From Amantichitinum ursilacus (GTDB taxonomy: Bacteria; Pseudomonadota; Gammaproteobacteria; Burkholderiales; Chitinibacteraceae), in assembly GCF_001294205.1 (NCBI RefSeq), contig NZ_LAQT01000035.1, positions 1 to 50,487 of the forward strand: a stretch of DNA of 50,487 nt. The letters run 5' to 3'. The translations under genes and the position numbers were made by a program. The notes under the pieces are model-generated. The model searched no databases, was not told the origin of the DNA, and worked only from the letters and a program-made list of their open reading frames with translations. Each line of letters opens with the position of its first letter. The stretch's first letter is position 1. Below, one piece after another: positions 8,739 through 16,845 of the stretch.

Positions 8739-10463
8739 TCACGCCGCTTTGGCTTTCACATAACGCCCCGGTGCGGGCTCGATCGGTTTGAAGTCAGCGT
8801 TGCCCAGCGTTTTGCGCGCCGCCACCGTCTTGCCGGTAAACGGCTGCAGCCACGCCATCCAGTCGCTCCACCAACTGCCCGCGTGTTGCTGTGCGCCGTC
8901 CAGCCACTGCTGCACGTCATCAACAGCGGTGTCGCGCGTCCAGTAGCTGCGTTTATTGGCTGCAGGCGGATTGATGGTTCCCGCGATATGGCCGGAAGCG
9001 CCCAGCACAAAGCGCGTCGCCCCCCCCAGCAATTGCGTGCTTTGCCACGCGGTTTGCCACGGCACGATATGGTCTTCGCGCGCGGCAAAAATGTAGGTGG
9101 GCACTTTGATCTCGCGCAGATCAATTGGCACGCCGCAAATCTCGAACGAGCCCGGATGGGTAAGATTGTTTTGTAGATACATATTCTTGAGAAAGAACGT
9201 GTGCATCGGCATGGCCAGATCGGCGCCGTCGTTGTTCCAGTACAGCAAATCAAACGGCGGCGGCGTTTTGCCTTTTAGATAGTTGTGCACCACGTAATGC
9301 CAGACCAGATCATTGGCGCGCAGCGAGGCAAACGTGCGCGACAGTTCTTTGCCCGACACGATGCCGCCCGCGCCCGCCGCCAGTTGCGCTTCGCGCTGGC
9401 CCACCAGATTCCAGTCGATAAAGTGCTGGATATCGCCGGGGTCGGCATGGTCAAGCATCGCGGCCATCAGCGTCAGCGACGCAATCCAGTCGTGTCCGCG
9501 CGCCTGCAACACCGGGATGGCCGTGGCCACCAGCACGCCGCCAATGCAGAACGACAGCACATTCAGCTTGGGTTTTTTGCTGATGGCGCGCACCACTTCG
9601 GCGGCTTTGATGATGCCGTCCTCAACATAATCGTCCCATTGCAGATGGCCCAACTCGGCCGGAATGGAGCGCCACGACACCAGAAACACCGTCTGCCCCT
9701 GCGCCACGCACCAGCGCACCATCGAATTGGAAGGCTGCAAATCCATGATGTAGAACTTGTTGACGCACGGCGGCACGATCAGCAATGGAACTTCGCTGAC
9801 TTTGCTCATCAAAGGTTGGTACTGCAGCAACTGGAACACGTCGTTTTCGAACACCACCGCGCCTTCGGTGGTGGCCAGATTACGGCCCACTTCAAACGCG
9901 GATTCGTCGGTCATGGTGATGGTGCCTTTGCGCACGTCATCGGCCAGTTTCTGCATCCCTGCCTGCAGGCTGGCGCCTTCGGTTTCGGCGGCCAGCTTTA
10001 ACACTTCTGGATTACTGAACGCAAAATTGGCCGGGCTCAGCGCATCGGTCAGTTGCCGCGTGAAATACGCCTGGCGGGAACGGGCGGCGGCGTCACCGCT
10101 GCCGTTGGCGCTAGCCAGCGTGTTTAGTAACCGGGCTGTAAGAAGATAGTTTTGCTTGATGAACGAAAACGGCGCGGCATTCCACTCGGGCGCGGCAAAA
10201 CGACGGTCGCCGGCTTCGGGCTCAATCAGCGGTTCGGCGGGCGCGCCGCGCAGATAAGTGGCCCATAAGGTCATCTGGTCTTGCAGCCATTGCGCTTGCA
10301 ATGCGGGCCAATCGGCGGTCAGGGTGTTGTTTTGAGGGGAGTTTTCGGCGGCCGAGCGACCGTCGGTCGTACCGGCTGCAGCGTCGATCCATTGCTGCCA
10401 GAGCTGTTGCTGGCTGGCGGCCAGCTGCTGATAAAACGCATCAAAAGAGGAGGAATCAGACAC
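8739..10463 (-). CDS. phaC: Class I polyhydroxyalkanoate synthase
   Basis: 574 residues, normal for class I PhaC. It polymerises (R)-3-hydroxyacyl-CoA into PHA at the granule surface. The catalytic triad can be read as Cys306, Asp464 (AAREDHIVPW) and His492 (GASGHIAG). The lipase-like box reads S-F-C-I-G-G, so the first glycine of the usual GxCxG is serine. The N-terminal 100 residues are variable, as expected. The GTG at 10463 is preferred because GAGG lies six bases upstream; a longer GTG start at 10490 has no such site. The gene is divergent from pbpG and upstream of phaA, probably in one transcript. Confidence 0.92.
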   Translation of the reverse strand: MSDSSSFDAFYQQLAASQQQLWQQWIDAAAGTTDGRSAAENSPQNNTLTADWPALQAQWLQDQMTLWATYLRGAPAEPLIEPEAGDRRFAAPEWNAAPFSFIKQNYLLTARLLNTLASANGSGDAAARSRQAYFTRQLTDALSPANFAFSNPEVLKLAAETEGASLQAGMQKLADDVRKGTITMTDESAFEVGRNLATTEGAVVFENDVFQLLQYQPLMSKVSEVPLLIVPPCVNKFYIMDLQPSNSMVRWCVAQGQTVFLVSWRSIPAELGHLQWDDYVEDGIIKAAEVVRAISKKPKLNVLSFCIGGVLVATAIPVLQARGHDWIASLTLMAAMLDHADPGDIQHFIDWNLVGQREAQLAAGAGGIVSGKELSRTFASLRANDLVWHYVVHNYLKGKTPPPFDLLYWNNDGADLAMPMHTFFLKNMYLQNNLTHPGSFEICGVPIDLREIKVPTYIFAAREDHIVPWQTAWQSTQLLGGATRFVLGASGHIAGTINPPAANKRSYWTRDTAVDDVQQWLDGAQQHAGSWWSDWMAWLQPFTGKTVAARKTLGNADFKPIEPAPGRYVKAKAA

Positions 10464-10685
10464 GCGGGGCCTCGCAACAGAGCCAAACACAGGAAAACCG
10501 CACCAGACTGGTGAGGTGAACCAGCATACGAAAACGCCGTTTTTGCTGCAAGTTCGGTGAAATTTTTTAACGTGAAGCTTTGCAAATCGCGCAGTACTGC
10601 TTGATTTGGCATGACTTTCTTACTCTTCTCATTTACCATGACGCGCAATCTGATCGAAATGGCCCACGCATTCTGGAGACCGACC

Positions 10686-11714
10686 ATGCGTCCTCTCAAC
10701 CCCCTGATTATCTCGTTGCTGACTGCGGCGGCTCTGGCCATGGCCCCCGGTGCACATGCAGCAACGCATCACAAGCACAAAACCACAGCGCAAGCCAGCG
10801 CTAAAAAGTCGACCAAAACGTCGAAGAAATCTGTCGCGCGTGTTGAAACCACGCTGACGCCGTCGCCTAAAGGCTCCGTCAGCCGTCGCGCCATTGCACA
10901 AGCCCGTCGCGGTGTGCGCGTGCAGCCCGCCATGGCCTTGTCGTCGCTGGATAACCCAGGCGTGCAGTCGGCGGCGGTGCTGATTCTTAACGAAAACAAC
11001 GGCGACGTGGTTTATCAAAAGAATCCGGACAACGTCACCCCGATTGCGTCGATCAGCAAGCTGATGACCGCGATGGTGACGCTGGACGCGCATCTGCCGA
11101 TGAACGAGTTCATTACTATCAGCGAAGAAGATGTCGATACGCTGAAGAACACCAGTTCACGCCTGACCGTGGGCACGCGGCTAACGCGCGCCGAAGTGAT
11201 GCTGTTGGCGCTGATGTCGTCGGAAAACCGTGCCGCGGCGGCGTTGGCGCGCACCTATCCCGGCGGCAAGGCATTGTTTATCACCAAGATGAACGAGAAA
11301 GCCGAAGCGCTGGGCATGCACAGCACGCACTTTTACGATCCGACCGGCCTGACGCCGCAAAACGTGTCGACCGCGCGTGATCTGGTGACGATGGTGAAAA
11401 CCGCGCGCACTTATCCGGAAATCCACGAGTTCACCACGTCGTCGCAATACGAGTTCACGTCCAACCTGAATGGCCGCACGATGTCTTTTCATAACACCAA
11501 CCCGTTGGTGAAAGAAGACCGTTGGGACATCGGGCTGACCAAGACTGGCTTTATCAACGAAGCGGGCCACTGTCTGGTGATGGAAGCCACCATCAGCGGT
11601 ACGCCGGTGGTGATTGTGCTGCTGGATTCGACCGGTAAATACACCCGCATTGGCGACGCCAACCGCGTGAAGAAATGGCTGGAAACCAGCCCGGTCGCGC
11701 TGGCACGTAGCTAA
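10686..11714 (+). CDS. pbpG: D-alanyl-D-alanine endopeptidase (PBP7 type, peptidase S11)
   Basis: 342 residues. It cleaves D-Ala-meso-DAP cross-links of peptidoglycan in the periplasm. The signal peptide (1 to about 26, ending GAHA) is followed by a lysine- and threonine-rich linker and the S11 domain. The motifs are SISK (Ser122 nucleophile, Lys125), SEN (179-181) and KTG (286-288). The downstream carboxy-terminal anchor domain of PBP5 is absent, which fits PBP7. The ATG at 10686 follows TGGAG by 7-8 bases and starts directly at the signal peptide; an upstream extension of 25 codons is unlikely. Repeat D begins 11 bp after the stop. Confidence 0.9.
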   Translation: MRPLNPLIISLLTAAALAMAPGAHAATHHKHKTTAQASAKKSTKTSKKSVARVETTLTPSPKGSVSRRAIAQARRGVRVQPAMALSSLDNPGVQSAAVLILNENNGDVVYQKNPDNVTPIASISKLMTAMVTLDAHLPMNEFITISEEDVDTLKNTSSRLTVGTRLTRAEVMLLALMSSENRAAAALARTYPGGKALFITKMNEKAEALGMHSTHFYDPTGLTPQNVSTARDLVTMVKTARTYPEIHEFTTSSQYEFTSNLNGRTMSFHNTNPLVKEDRWDIGLTKTGFINEAGHCLVMEATISGTPVVIVLLDSTGKYTRIGDANRVKKWLETSPVALARS

Positions 11715-11725
11715 AGCACGGCAAG

Positions 11726-11820
11726 CATAGGGTGGGTCGTGACCCACCAACCAGAGTGGCATAACCGGACATTGATGTCCGGACGCATGGCTTTGGTTGG
11801 TGGGTCTTGACCCACCCTAT
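11726..11820. repeat. REPIN-like palindromic element D
   Basis: 95 bp filling the space between two converging genes: 11 bp after the pbpG stop and 7 bp after the trxC stop. The left hairpin has centre GT and the right one TT. The central hairpin CCGGACA-TTGA-TGTCCGG is perfect but shares no sequence with the central stems of the other copies. CCAACC and GGTTGG next to the terminal hairpins also pair. Confidence 0.88.
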
Positions 11821-11827
11821 TATTGTT

Positions 11828-12250
11828 TTAGAAGAACTGCGTCAGCCACGCCTTGAACTGCCCCGACGACATCGCCCCATTCACCCGATCAATCTCGCGT
11901 CCGCCTTCAAACACCAGAATGGTGGGAATGCTGCGGATCCGTAGCGCGCCTGACAGATTCTGCTGTTGGTCGGTATCCACCTTCAAAAACGTCGCCTTGC
12001 CGGCAAAGTGCTCGGCCGCGCTGGCGTAGGCTGGCGCAAACGACTGGCACGGGCCGCACCAGGTGGCCCAGCAATCCACAATGATCGGGCGCGCCAGGGT
12101 CTTGATCAGCGTCTGGAACTGCGCCTCATCCACCGCCAGCGGCGCGCCGCTGAGCAACGGTTTATGACAGGCACCACAGTTGGGCTCTTCCGCCAGCCGC
12201 GTGTCTTCCACGCGATTTTGCGTCTGGCAATGCGGGCATGCGATCTGCAT
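11828..12250 (-). CDS. trxC: Thioredoxin 2 with N-terminal zinc ribbon
   Basis: 140 residues. Two CxxC pairs (Cys5/Cys8 and Cys25/Cys28) form the zinc ribbon characteristic of TrxC, and the thioredoxin fold that follows carries the active site WCGPC (Cys65/Cys68). TrxC is a cytoplasmic disulfide reductase whose zinc site responds to oxidative stress. The ATG at 12250 is preceded by GGAGGA at good spacing. It is divergent from rdgC across 153 bp and converges on pbpG, with element D between the stops. Confidence 0.93.
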   Translation of the reverse strand: MQIACPHCQTQNRVEDTRLAEEPNCGACHKPLLSGAPLAVDEAQFQTLIKTLARPIIVDCWATWCGPCQSFAPAYASAAEHFAGKATFLKVDTDQQQNLSGALRIRSIPTILVFEGGREIDRVNGAMSSGQFKAWLTQFF

Positions 12251-12403
12251 GGTGATCCTCCATCGGCCGCGCCGGGCCTTGTTTTTGCTGTTGGGCCAAC
12301 ATGGTTACAAACCAGACGACGCAACACAAGTCTGGCACGTTCCCTTCCCCTCTTCGGGCCGGTACAATCGCCCCCCGCTCTATCTATCTGTCGAGTCCTG
12401 CGT

Positions 12404-13312
12404 ATGCTCTGGTTCCGTAATCTGCAAATCTATCGTTTGGCCCCTGATCACGCATTGACTGCGCAAAACATCAGCAGTGCCCTCGAAAAGCGTCCGTTTG
12501 TGCCATGTGGCAGCAGCGACCTGATGTCGCAAGGCTGGATTGCGCCCGCGGCGCATGCGCCCGAGCAATATGCCTATCCATGGCAGGACGCCGTGCTGGT
12601 CATGCTGAAGACCGAAGACAAATTGTTGCCCGGCGCCGTAATCAAAAACGCCGCCGATGCGCGCGTGGCCGAGATCGAAGCGCGCGAAAACCGCAAGGTG
12701 GGCAAGCGCGAAGCCAAGGAAATCCGCGAACGCATCGTCGACGAGCTGATTCCGCGCGCGTTTACCCGCAGCCGCACCCAACGCGCGCTGATCGATCTAC
12801 AAGCCGGTCTGGTGTTGGTGGAAAGCGCCAGCGCCAGCAAGGCCGAAGAATTGCTGTCCTTGCTGCGCGAAAGCCTGGGCAGCCTGCCCACCCGCTTGTT
12901 GCAAACGCAGACCACGCCGCAGACCGCCATGACGTTGTGGCTGGAAAGCGGTGACGCCGGTGACTTTGATCTGGGCCAGGATGTGGAACTGCGCGTGCCG
13001 GCCGATGACGGCGCGATTGCGCGACTGGTGCGCCAGCCTTTGTCGGGCGACGAAATCCAGATGCATTTGTCCGCCGGCAAACTGGTCACCAAGATTGCCG
13101 TGTCGTGGCAAGACCGCGTGGCCTTCCAGTTGACCGAAAAACTGGAGCTGAAACGCCTGGCCATGATGGATACGCTGGAAGAAGAACTGAAAGACAGCGA
13201 CGCCGCCGACAAGGAAGCGCTGTTTAACGCCGGCCTGACCTTGCTGCTGGGCGAGCTGCGCCAGTTGGTGCCCACGTTGATTACTGCGTTGGGCGAAGAG
13301 ATGCCTGCCTGA
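12404..13312 (+). CDS. rdgC: Recombination-associated protein RdgC
   Basis: 302 residues, the normal length of RdgC. It is a ring-shaped DNA-binding protein that limits RecA-dependent recombination and is found in beta- and gammaproteobacteria. The N-terminal MLWFRNLQIYRL and the central RFxRSRTQRALID region (about 117-135) are characteristic. The start at 12404 is chosen by this N terminus; the reading frame is open much further upstream across trxC, which is an artefact of high GC. TACAAT at 12363-12368 may be the -10 box. A strong terminator follows at 13334. Confidence 0.93.
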   Translation: MLWFRNLQIYRLAPDHALTAQNISSALEKRPFVPCGSSDLMSQGWIAPAAHAPEQYAYPWQDAVLVMLKTEDKLLPGAVIKNAADARVAEIEARENRKVGKREAKEIRERIVDELIPRAFTRSRTQRALIDLQAGLVLVESASASKAEELLSLLRESLGSLPTRLLQTQTTPQTAMTLWLESGDAGDFDLGQDVELRVPADDGAIARLVRQPLSGDEIQMHLSAGKLVTKIAVSWQDRVAFQLTEKLELKRLAMMDTLEEELKDSDAADKEALFNAGLTLLLGELRQLVPTLITALGEEMPA

Positions 13313-13333
13313 TCCAATAGTTGCGTACTACCG

Positions 13334-13365
13334 AATGCCCGCTGGTTTCAGCGGGCATTTTTTTT
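13334..13365 (+). terminator. Rho-independent terminator after rdgC
   Basis: AATGCCCGCTG (13334-13344) pairs perfectly with CAGCGGGCATT (13349-13359) around GTTT, followed by an eight-T tract. It lies 21 bp after the rdgC stop. Confidence 0.92.
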
Positions 13366-13468
13366 GCCGCAACGTCTGTAAATAATCCGCCTTACCCTGA
13401 CAACCGCCTGCGGCCCTCGCGCGTTGGATAACCGCAAAACCCTTGTGGGAATGCGGGTTTGCGCGATG

Positions 13469-13482
13469 TAGTCGATCGACTA
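13469..13482. promoter_or_regulatory. Perfect palindrome, candidate MarR-family operator
   Basis: TAGTCGATCGACTA is a perfect 14-bp palindrome in the roughly 300-bp gap between rdgC and the marR gene. A related octamer, TCGGTCGA (13605-13612), lies between the -35 and -10 boxes of the marR promoter. The pairing of a full site upstream and a half-similar site in the promoter spacer fits autoregulation by the MarR protein, which is inferred. Confidence 0.45.
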
Positions 13483-13592
13483 GTAACTCCAACCGACCGT
13501 TCGTCTACTGGCCAATTCCGTAAATCTTAAGCACTTCAATGATTTAGGAATTGACTACCCGAAACCGGTTGATCAACAAAATGATGATTGCT

Positions 13593-13622
13593 TTGACAAC
13601 TATATCGGTCGAAATCTATGAT
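13593..13622 (+). promoter_or_regulatory. Sigma70 promoter of the marR-efflux operon
   Basis: A perfect -35 TTGACA (13593-13598) and a near-perfect -10 TATGAT (13617-13622) are separated by 18 bp, which would start transcription about 40 bp before the marR ATG. The spacer holds TCGGTCGA, similar to the core of the palindrome at 13469-13482. Between 13366 and 13592 nothing else is recognisable. Confidence 0.75.
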
Positions 13623-13668
13623 CGCCGCGTAATTTTGAGAATTTGAGAATTTCGCGAAGGGTTTGCTC

Positions 13669-14112
13669 ATGTCCATCTCCCAACCCCCAGAAGAAAATCT
13701 GGGCGTTCTGGTCCGTCAGGTACGTGACGGCATGTTTCATCTGTTCGAACACAAGCTGGCGCAAAGTGGCCTTGAGTTGAACCTGAGCCAGTATCTGGTG
13801 CTCAAGCGGCTGGCCTATCACGGTGTGCAGACCGCCACCGAACTGGCGCGCGCTATCGACCACGACGCGGGCGCGATGACCCGGCTGCTGGATAAGCTGG
13901 AAGAAAAAGGCTATCTGCGCCGCCAACCGCATCAGGAAGACCGCCGCGCACTGCAGATTTCGCTGACCGAAGCCGGCCAGGCGCTGTGGGCCACCATGCA
14001 GGCCTGTGGCGAGGCCTCGATGGCCGTGGCCGTCTCTGATCTGAATGACGCCGAGCAAGATCAACTGGTGTCTTTGTTAAAGCGTGTGCGCAATACGCTG
14101 GAGAGCAAATAA
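13669..14112 (+). CDS. MarR-family transcriptional regulator of the efflux operon
   Basis: 147 residues, a typical MarR length. The winged helix-turn-helix covers about 45-110 (NLSQYLVLKRLAYHG, TATELARAI, then the wing QEDRRALQISLTEAG), flanked by dimerisation helices at both ends. It is the first gene of an operon with an outer membrane factor, a membrane fusion protein and an MFS pump, the EmrR-EmrAB arrangement, so it probably represses the operon until it binds a phenolic or drug-like ligand. The ATG at 13669 is used, with AAGGG upstream. The next gene starts at the base after its stop codon. Confidence 0.9.
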   Translation: MSISQPPEENLGVLVRQVRDGMFHLFEHKLAQSGLELNLSQYLVLKRLAYHGVQTATELARAIDHDAGAMTRLLDKLEEKGYLRRQPHQEDRRALQISLTEAGQALWATMQACGEASMAVAVSDLNDAEQDQLVSLLKRVRNTLESK

Positions 14113-15597
14113 GTGATCCCCCAAGCCGTTGAAACCGCTGCAGCGCGCTGGCGTAGCCCCGCGTTGCTTACGGTGCTGGCCGCGTCGATTCTGGCGGGCT
14201 GCGCCAATATGAAGGGTCTGGACACCCGCGCCAACCTGCGTGACGCCAGCAGCGTGGTGGGCAAAAACGCCACGGATGCCAGCGTCTGGCCCGCGCAGGA
14301 CTGGTGGCATAGCCTCAACGACGCGCAACTGGACGCGCTGATCAGCGAGGCGCTGCAGAACAACCCCAATCTGGAAGTCGCCGACGCGCGCAACCGCGCT
14401 GCGCTGGCGCAAGCGGGCGCTGCCGATGCCGCCCGCGCGCCGCGCCTGGACGCCGCTGCCGCCTATTCCGGTATCCGCATTCCCGGCACCGTGCTGCCGC
14501 CGCCGTATGGCGATAGCTACGCCGCACTGAAGATGGTGTCGCTGAAGTTCAGCTACGACTTCGATCTGTGGGGTGGCGAACGCGCCGCATGGGAAGCCGC
14601 CGCCGGTCAGGCGCGCGCCGCCGCAGTCGATGCGCAACAAGCGCGCATTACGCTGTCCGGCAATATCGCGCGCACTTATGCGCAACTGGGTTATGCGTGG
14701 TCGCTGCAGGATGTGGCCCGCTCCGAACTGAAGCGCTCGCAAGATCTGCTGGGCCTGGTCAAGCAACGTGTGGACGCCGGCATCGATAGCCAGTTGCAAT
14801 CCAAGCAAGCGCAGGCCGCTGTGCCCGCCGCGCAGCAACAGATTGAATCGGCGCAACAGCAAATCGACGATGCGCGCCTCGAACTGGCTGCATTGGTCGG
14901 CGCCAGCCCTGATCGCGCCGACCAACTGGGCCGCCCGCACGTAATCGAGCCCGCCCGACTGGCGCTGCCCAATACCCTGCCCGCCAATCTGCTCGGCCGT
15001 CGCGCCGATGTGGTGGCCGCGCGCTGGCGTGTGGAAAGCGCCAGCCAGGATATCAAAGCCGCCAAGGCGAAGTTTTATCCCGACTTCAACCTGAGCGCCG
15101 CCGTTGGCCTGGCCTCGTTGGGTCTGGGCGATTTGCCGCATTGGGAAAGCCGTTACGCGCAACTGGCCCCGGCCATTACGTTGCCGATTTTTGATGGCGG
15201 CCGTCTGCGCAACAACCTGGCCGGCAAAGACGCGCAATACGACGTGGCCGTGGCGCAGTACAACCTGACGTTGGTGAACGCCGTGCACGATGTGGCCGCG
15301 CAGATCAGCGCGCTCAAATCGCTGCAAAAACAGGTGGCGCAACAGCAAGACAGCATCCGCATTGCGCGCGAAGCGTTTGATCTGGCCATGCAGCGCTATC
15401 ACGGCGGGCTGGGCAACTACGTGGATGCGTTGACCGTGGAACAACAACTGTATTCGGGCGAAATGCGTCTGGCCGCGCTGAATGCGCAGCAGATAGATGC
15501 CTCGGTGTTGTTGGTGCAGGCGCTCGGCGGGGGTTTTGACGCCGATGGCGCGCTCCCCGGCCAGGTCGACGCCAGCAGCGTCGCCAGCGCCCAATAA
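14113..15597 (+). CDS. Outer membrane efflux lipoprotein (NodT/OprM family)
   Basis: 494 residues. A signal peptide with lipobox LAGC marks Cys30 for lipidation. Two outer membrane efflux repeats follow (about 75-265 and 285-470), rich in coiled-coil heptads such as KQAQAAVPAAQQQIESAQQQ. It would form the trimeric outer-membrane channel of a tripartite pump with the EmrA- and EmrB-like proteins downstream. The start is GTG at 14113, directly after the marR stop, with GGAG nine bases upstream inside the marR end; this suggests translational coupling. Lys- and Arg-poor C terminus, full length. Confidence 0.9.
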   Translation: MIPQAVETAAARWRSPALLTVLAASILAGCANMKGLDTRANLRDASSVVGKNATDASVWPAQDWWHSLNDAQLDALISEALQNNPNLEVADARNRAALAQAGAADAARAPRLDAAAAYSGIRIPGTVLPPPYGDSYAALKMVSLKFSYDFDLWGGERAAWEAAAGQARAAAVDAQQARITLSGNIARTYAQLGYAWSLQDVARSELKRSQDLLGLVKQRVDAGIDSQLQSKQAQAAVPAAQQQIESAQQQIDDARLELAALVGASPDRADQLGRPHVIEPARLALPNTLPANLLGRRADVVAARWRVESASQDIKAAKAKFYPDFNLSAAVGLASLGLGDLPHWESRYAQLAPAITLPIFDGGRLRNNLAGKDAQYDVAVAQYNLTLVNAVHDVAAQISALKSLQKQVAQQQDSIRIAREAFDLAMQRYHGGLGNYVDALTVEQQLYSGEMRLAALNAQQIDASVLLVQALGGGFDADGALPGQVDASSVASAQ

Positions 15598-15661
15598 ACG
15601 CCGCATACAAAGACAAGACATTTCGGCTTGGCCGAACTCAGCTAGCTTGAGGACATAAAAG

Positions 15662-16840
15662 ATGAGCAACGAACAACAGCAAGCCGCGCCGCAAAAGCCG
15701 TCGCGCCGTACTTTCCTGCTGCGCCTGGTGGCCCTGATTGTGGTGATCGGCGCTGTGGCGTGGGCGTTCTGGTATTACACCGTCGGCCGCTGGAATGAAG
15801 ACACCGACGATGCTTATGTGCAAGGCAACGTGGTGCAGATTACGCCGCAGGTGCCGGGCACTGTCACCAGCATCGGCGCGGACAATGGCGCCCTGGTGAA
15901 AGTAGGCCAGCAACTGGTGGCGCTGGACCCGAGCGATGCGCATGTCGCCATGGAACAAGCCAAAGCCAACCTGGCCCGAACCGTGCGCCAGGTGCGCGGT
16001 TTGTTCAGCAACGTCAACAGCCTGCAAGCGCAAGTAGCGGCCCAGAATATCTCGCTGCAAAAAGCGAAGCAGGATTACGACCGCCGTCTGGCACTGGCTA
16101 AAACCGGCGCGATTTCGGCCGAAGAACTGAGCCACGCGCAAGACGCGCTGGCCACCGCGCAATCGGCGGTTGCTTCCTACGAAGGCCAGCTCAGCACCAG
16201 CAAGGTGCTGGTGGAAGATACCGTCGTCGCCAGCCATCCGGACGTGCAAGCCGCTGCCGCCAAGCTGCGCTCGGCGTATCTGGATGACGTGCGTACCAAT
16301 CTGCAAGCGCCGGTCACTGGCTATGTGGCGCAACGTACCGTGCAAGTGGGCCAACGTGTGCAACCGGGCACGCCGCTGATGGCCGTGGTGCCGCTCAACC
16401 AGGTGTGGGTGGAAGCCAACTTTAAAGAAACCCAGCTGCAACACATGCGCATTGGCCAACCGGTGACGCTGAAGGCCGATCTGTATGGCAGTGGCGTGGA
16501 ATATCACGGCAAGGTGGAAAGCCTGGGCGTGGGTACCGGCAGTGCGTTCAGTCTGCTGCCGGCGCAAAACGCCACCGGCAACTGGATCAAGATCGTGCAA
16601 CGGATTCCGGTGCGCATCACGCTCGACCCGAAAGAACTGGAAGCGCATCCGCTGCGCATCGGTCTGTCGATGGCGGTCGATGTGGAACTGCATAACCAGG
16701 ATGGCCCGGCGCTGTCGCAAACTGCCGCCACCACGCCGGTCTTTACCACCGACATCTACAAGCAACAACTGGCTGCCGCAGACCAACTGATCGCCGATGT
16801 GATCCACAGCAATCTGCCCACCACTGTCGCCAAGAAGTAA
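15662..16840 (+). CDS. emrA: EmrA-type membrane fusion protein (HlyD family)
   Basis: 392 residues. One N-terminal membrane anchor (about 19-40) follows a short cytoplasmic tail. Then come the first half of the biotinyl-lipoyl domain (VPGTVTSIGADNG), a long alpha-helical hairpin (about 105-195), the second lipoyl half (LQAPVTGYVAQRTV) and a beta-barrel domain ending near 360. It bridges the inner-membrane pump and the outer membrane channel. The ATG at 15662 follows TTGAGGAC. It is 64 bp after nodT and 5 bp before emrB, so it is co-transcribed with both. Confidence 0.9.
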   Translation: MSNEQQQAAPQKPSRRTFLLRLVALIVVIGAVAWAFWYYTVGRWNEDTDDAYVQGNVVQITPQVPGTVTSIGADNGALVKVGQQLVALDPSDAHVAMEQAKANLARTVRQVRGLFSNVNSLQAQVAAQNISLQKAKQDYDRRLALAKTGAISAEELSHAQDALATAQSAVASYEGQLSTSKVLVEDTVVASHPDVQAAAAKLRSAYLDDVRTNLQAPVTGYVAQRTVQVGQRVQPGTPLMAVVPLNQVWVEANFKETQLQHMRIGQPVTLKADLYGSGVEYHGKVESLGVGTGSAFSLLPAQNATGNWIKIVQRIPVRITLDPKELEAHPLRIGLSMAVDVELHNQDGPALSQTAATTPVFTTDIYKQQLAAADQLIADVIHSNLPTTVAKK

Positions 16841-16845
16841 TCGTC

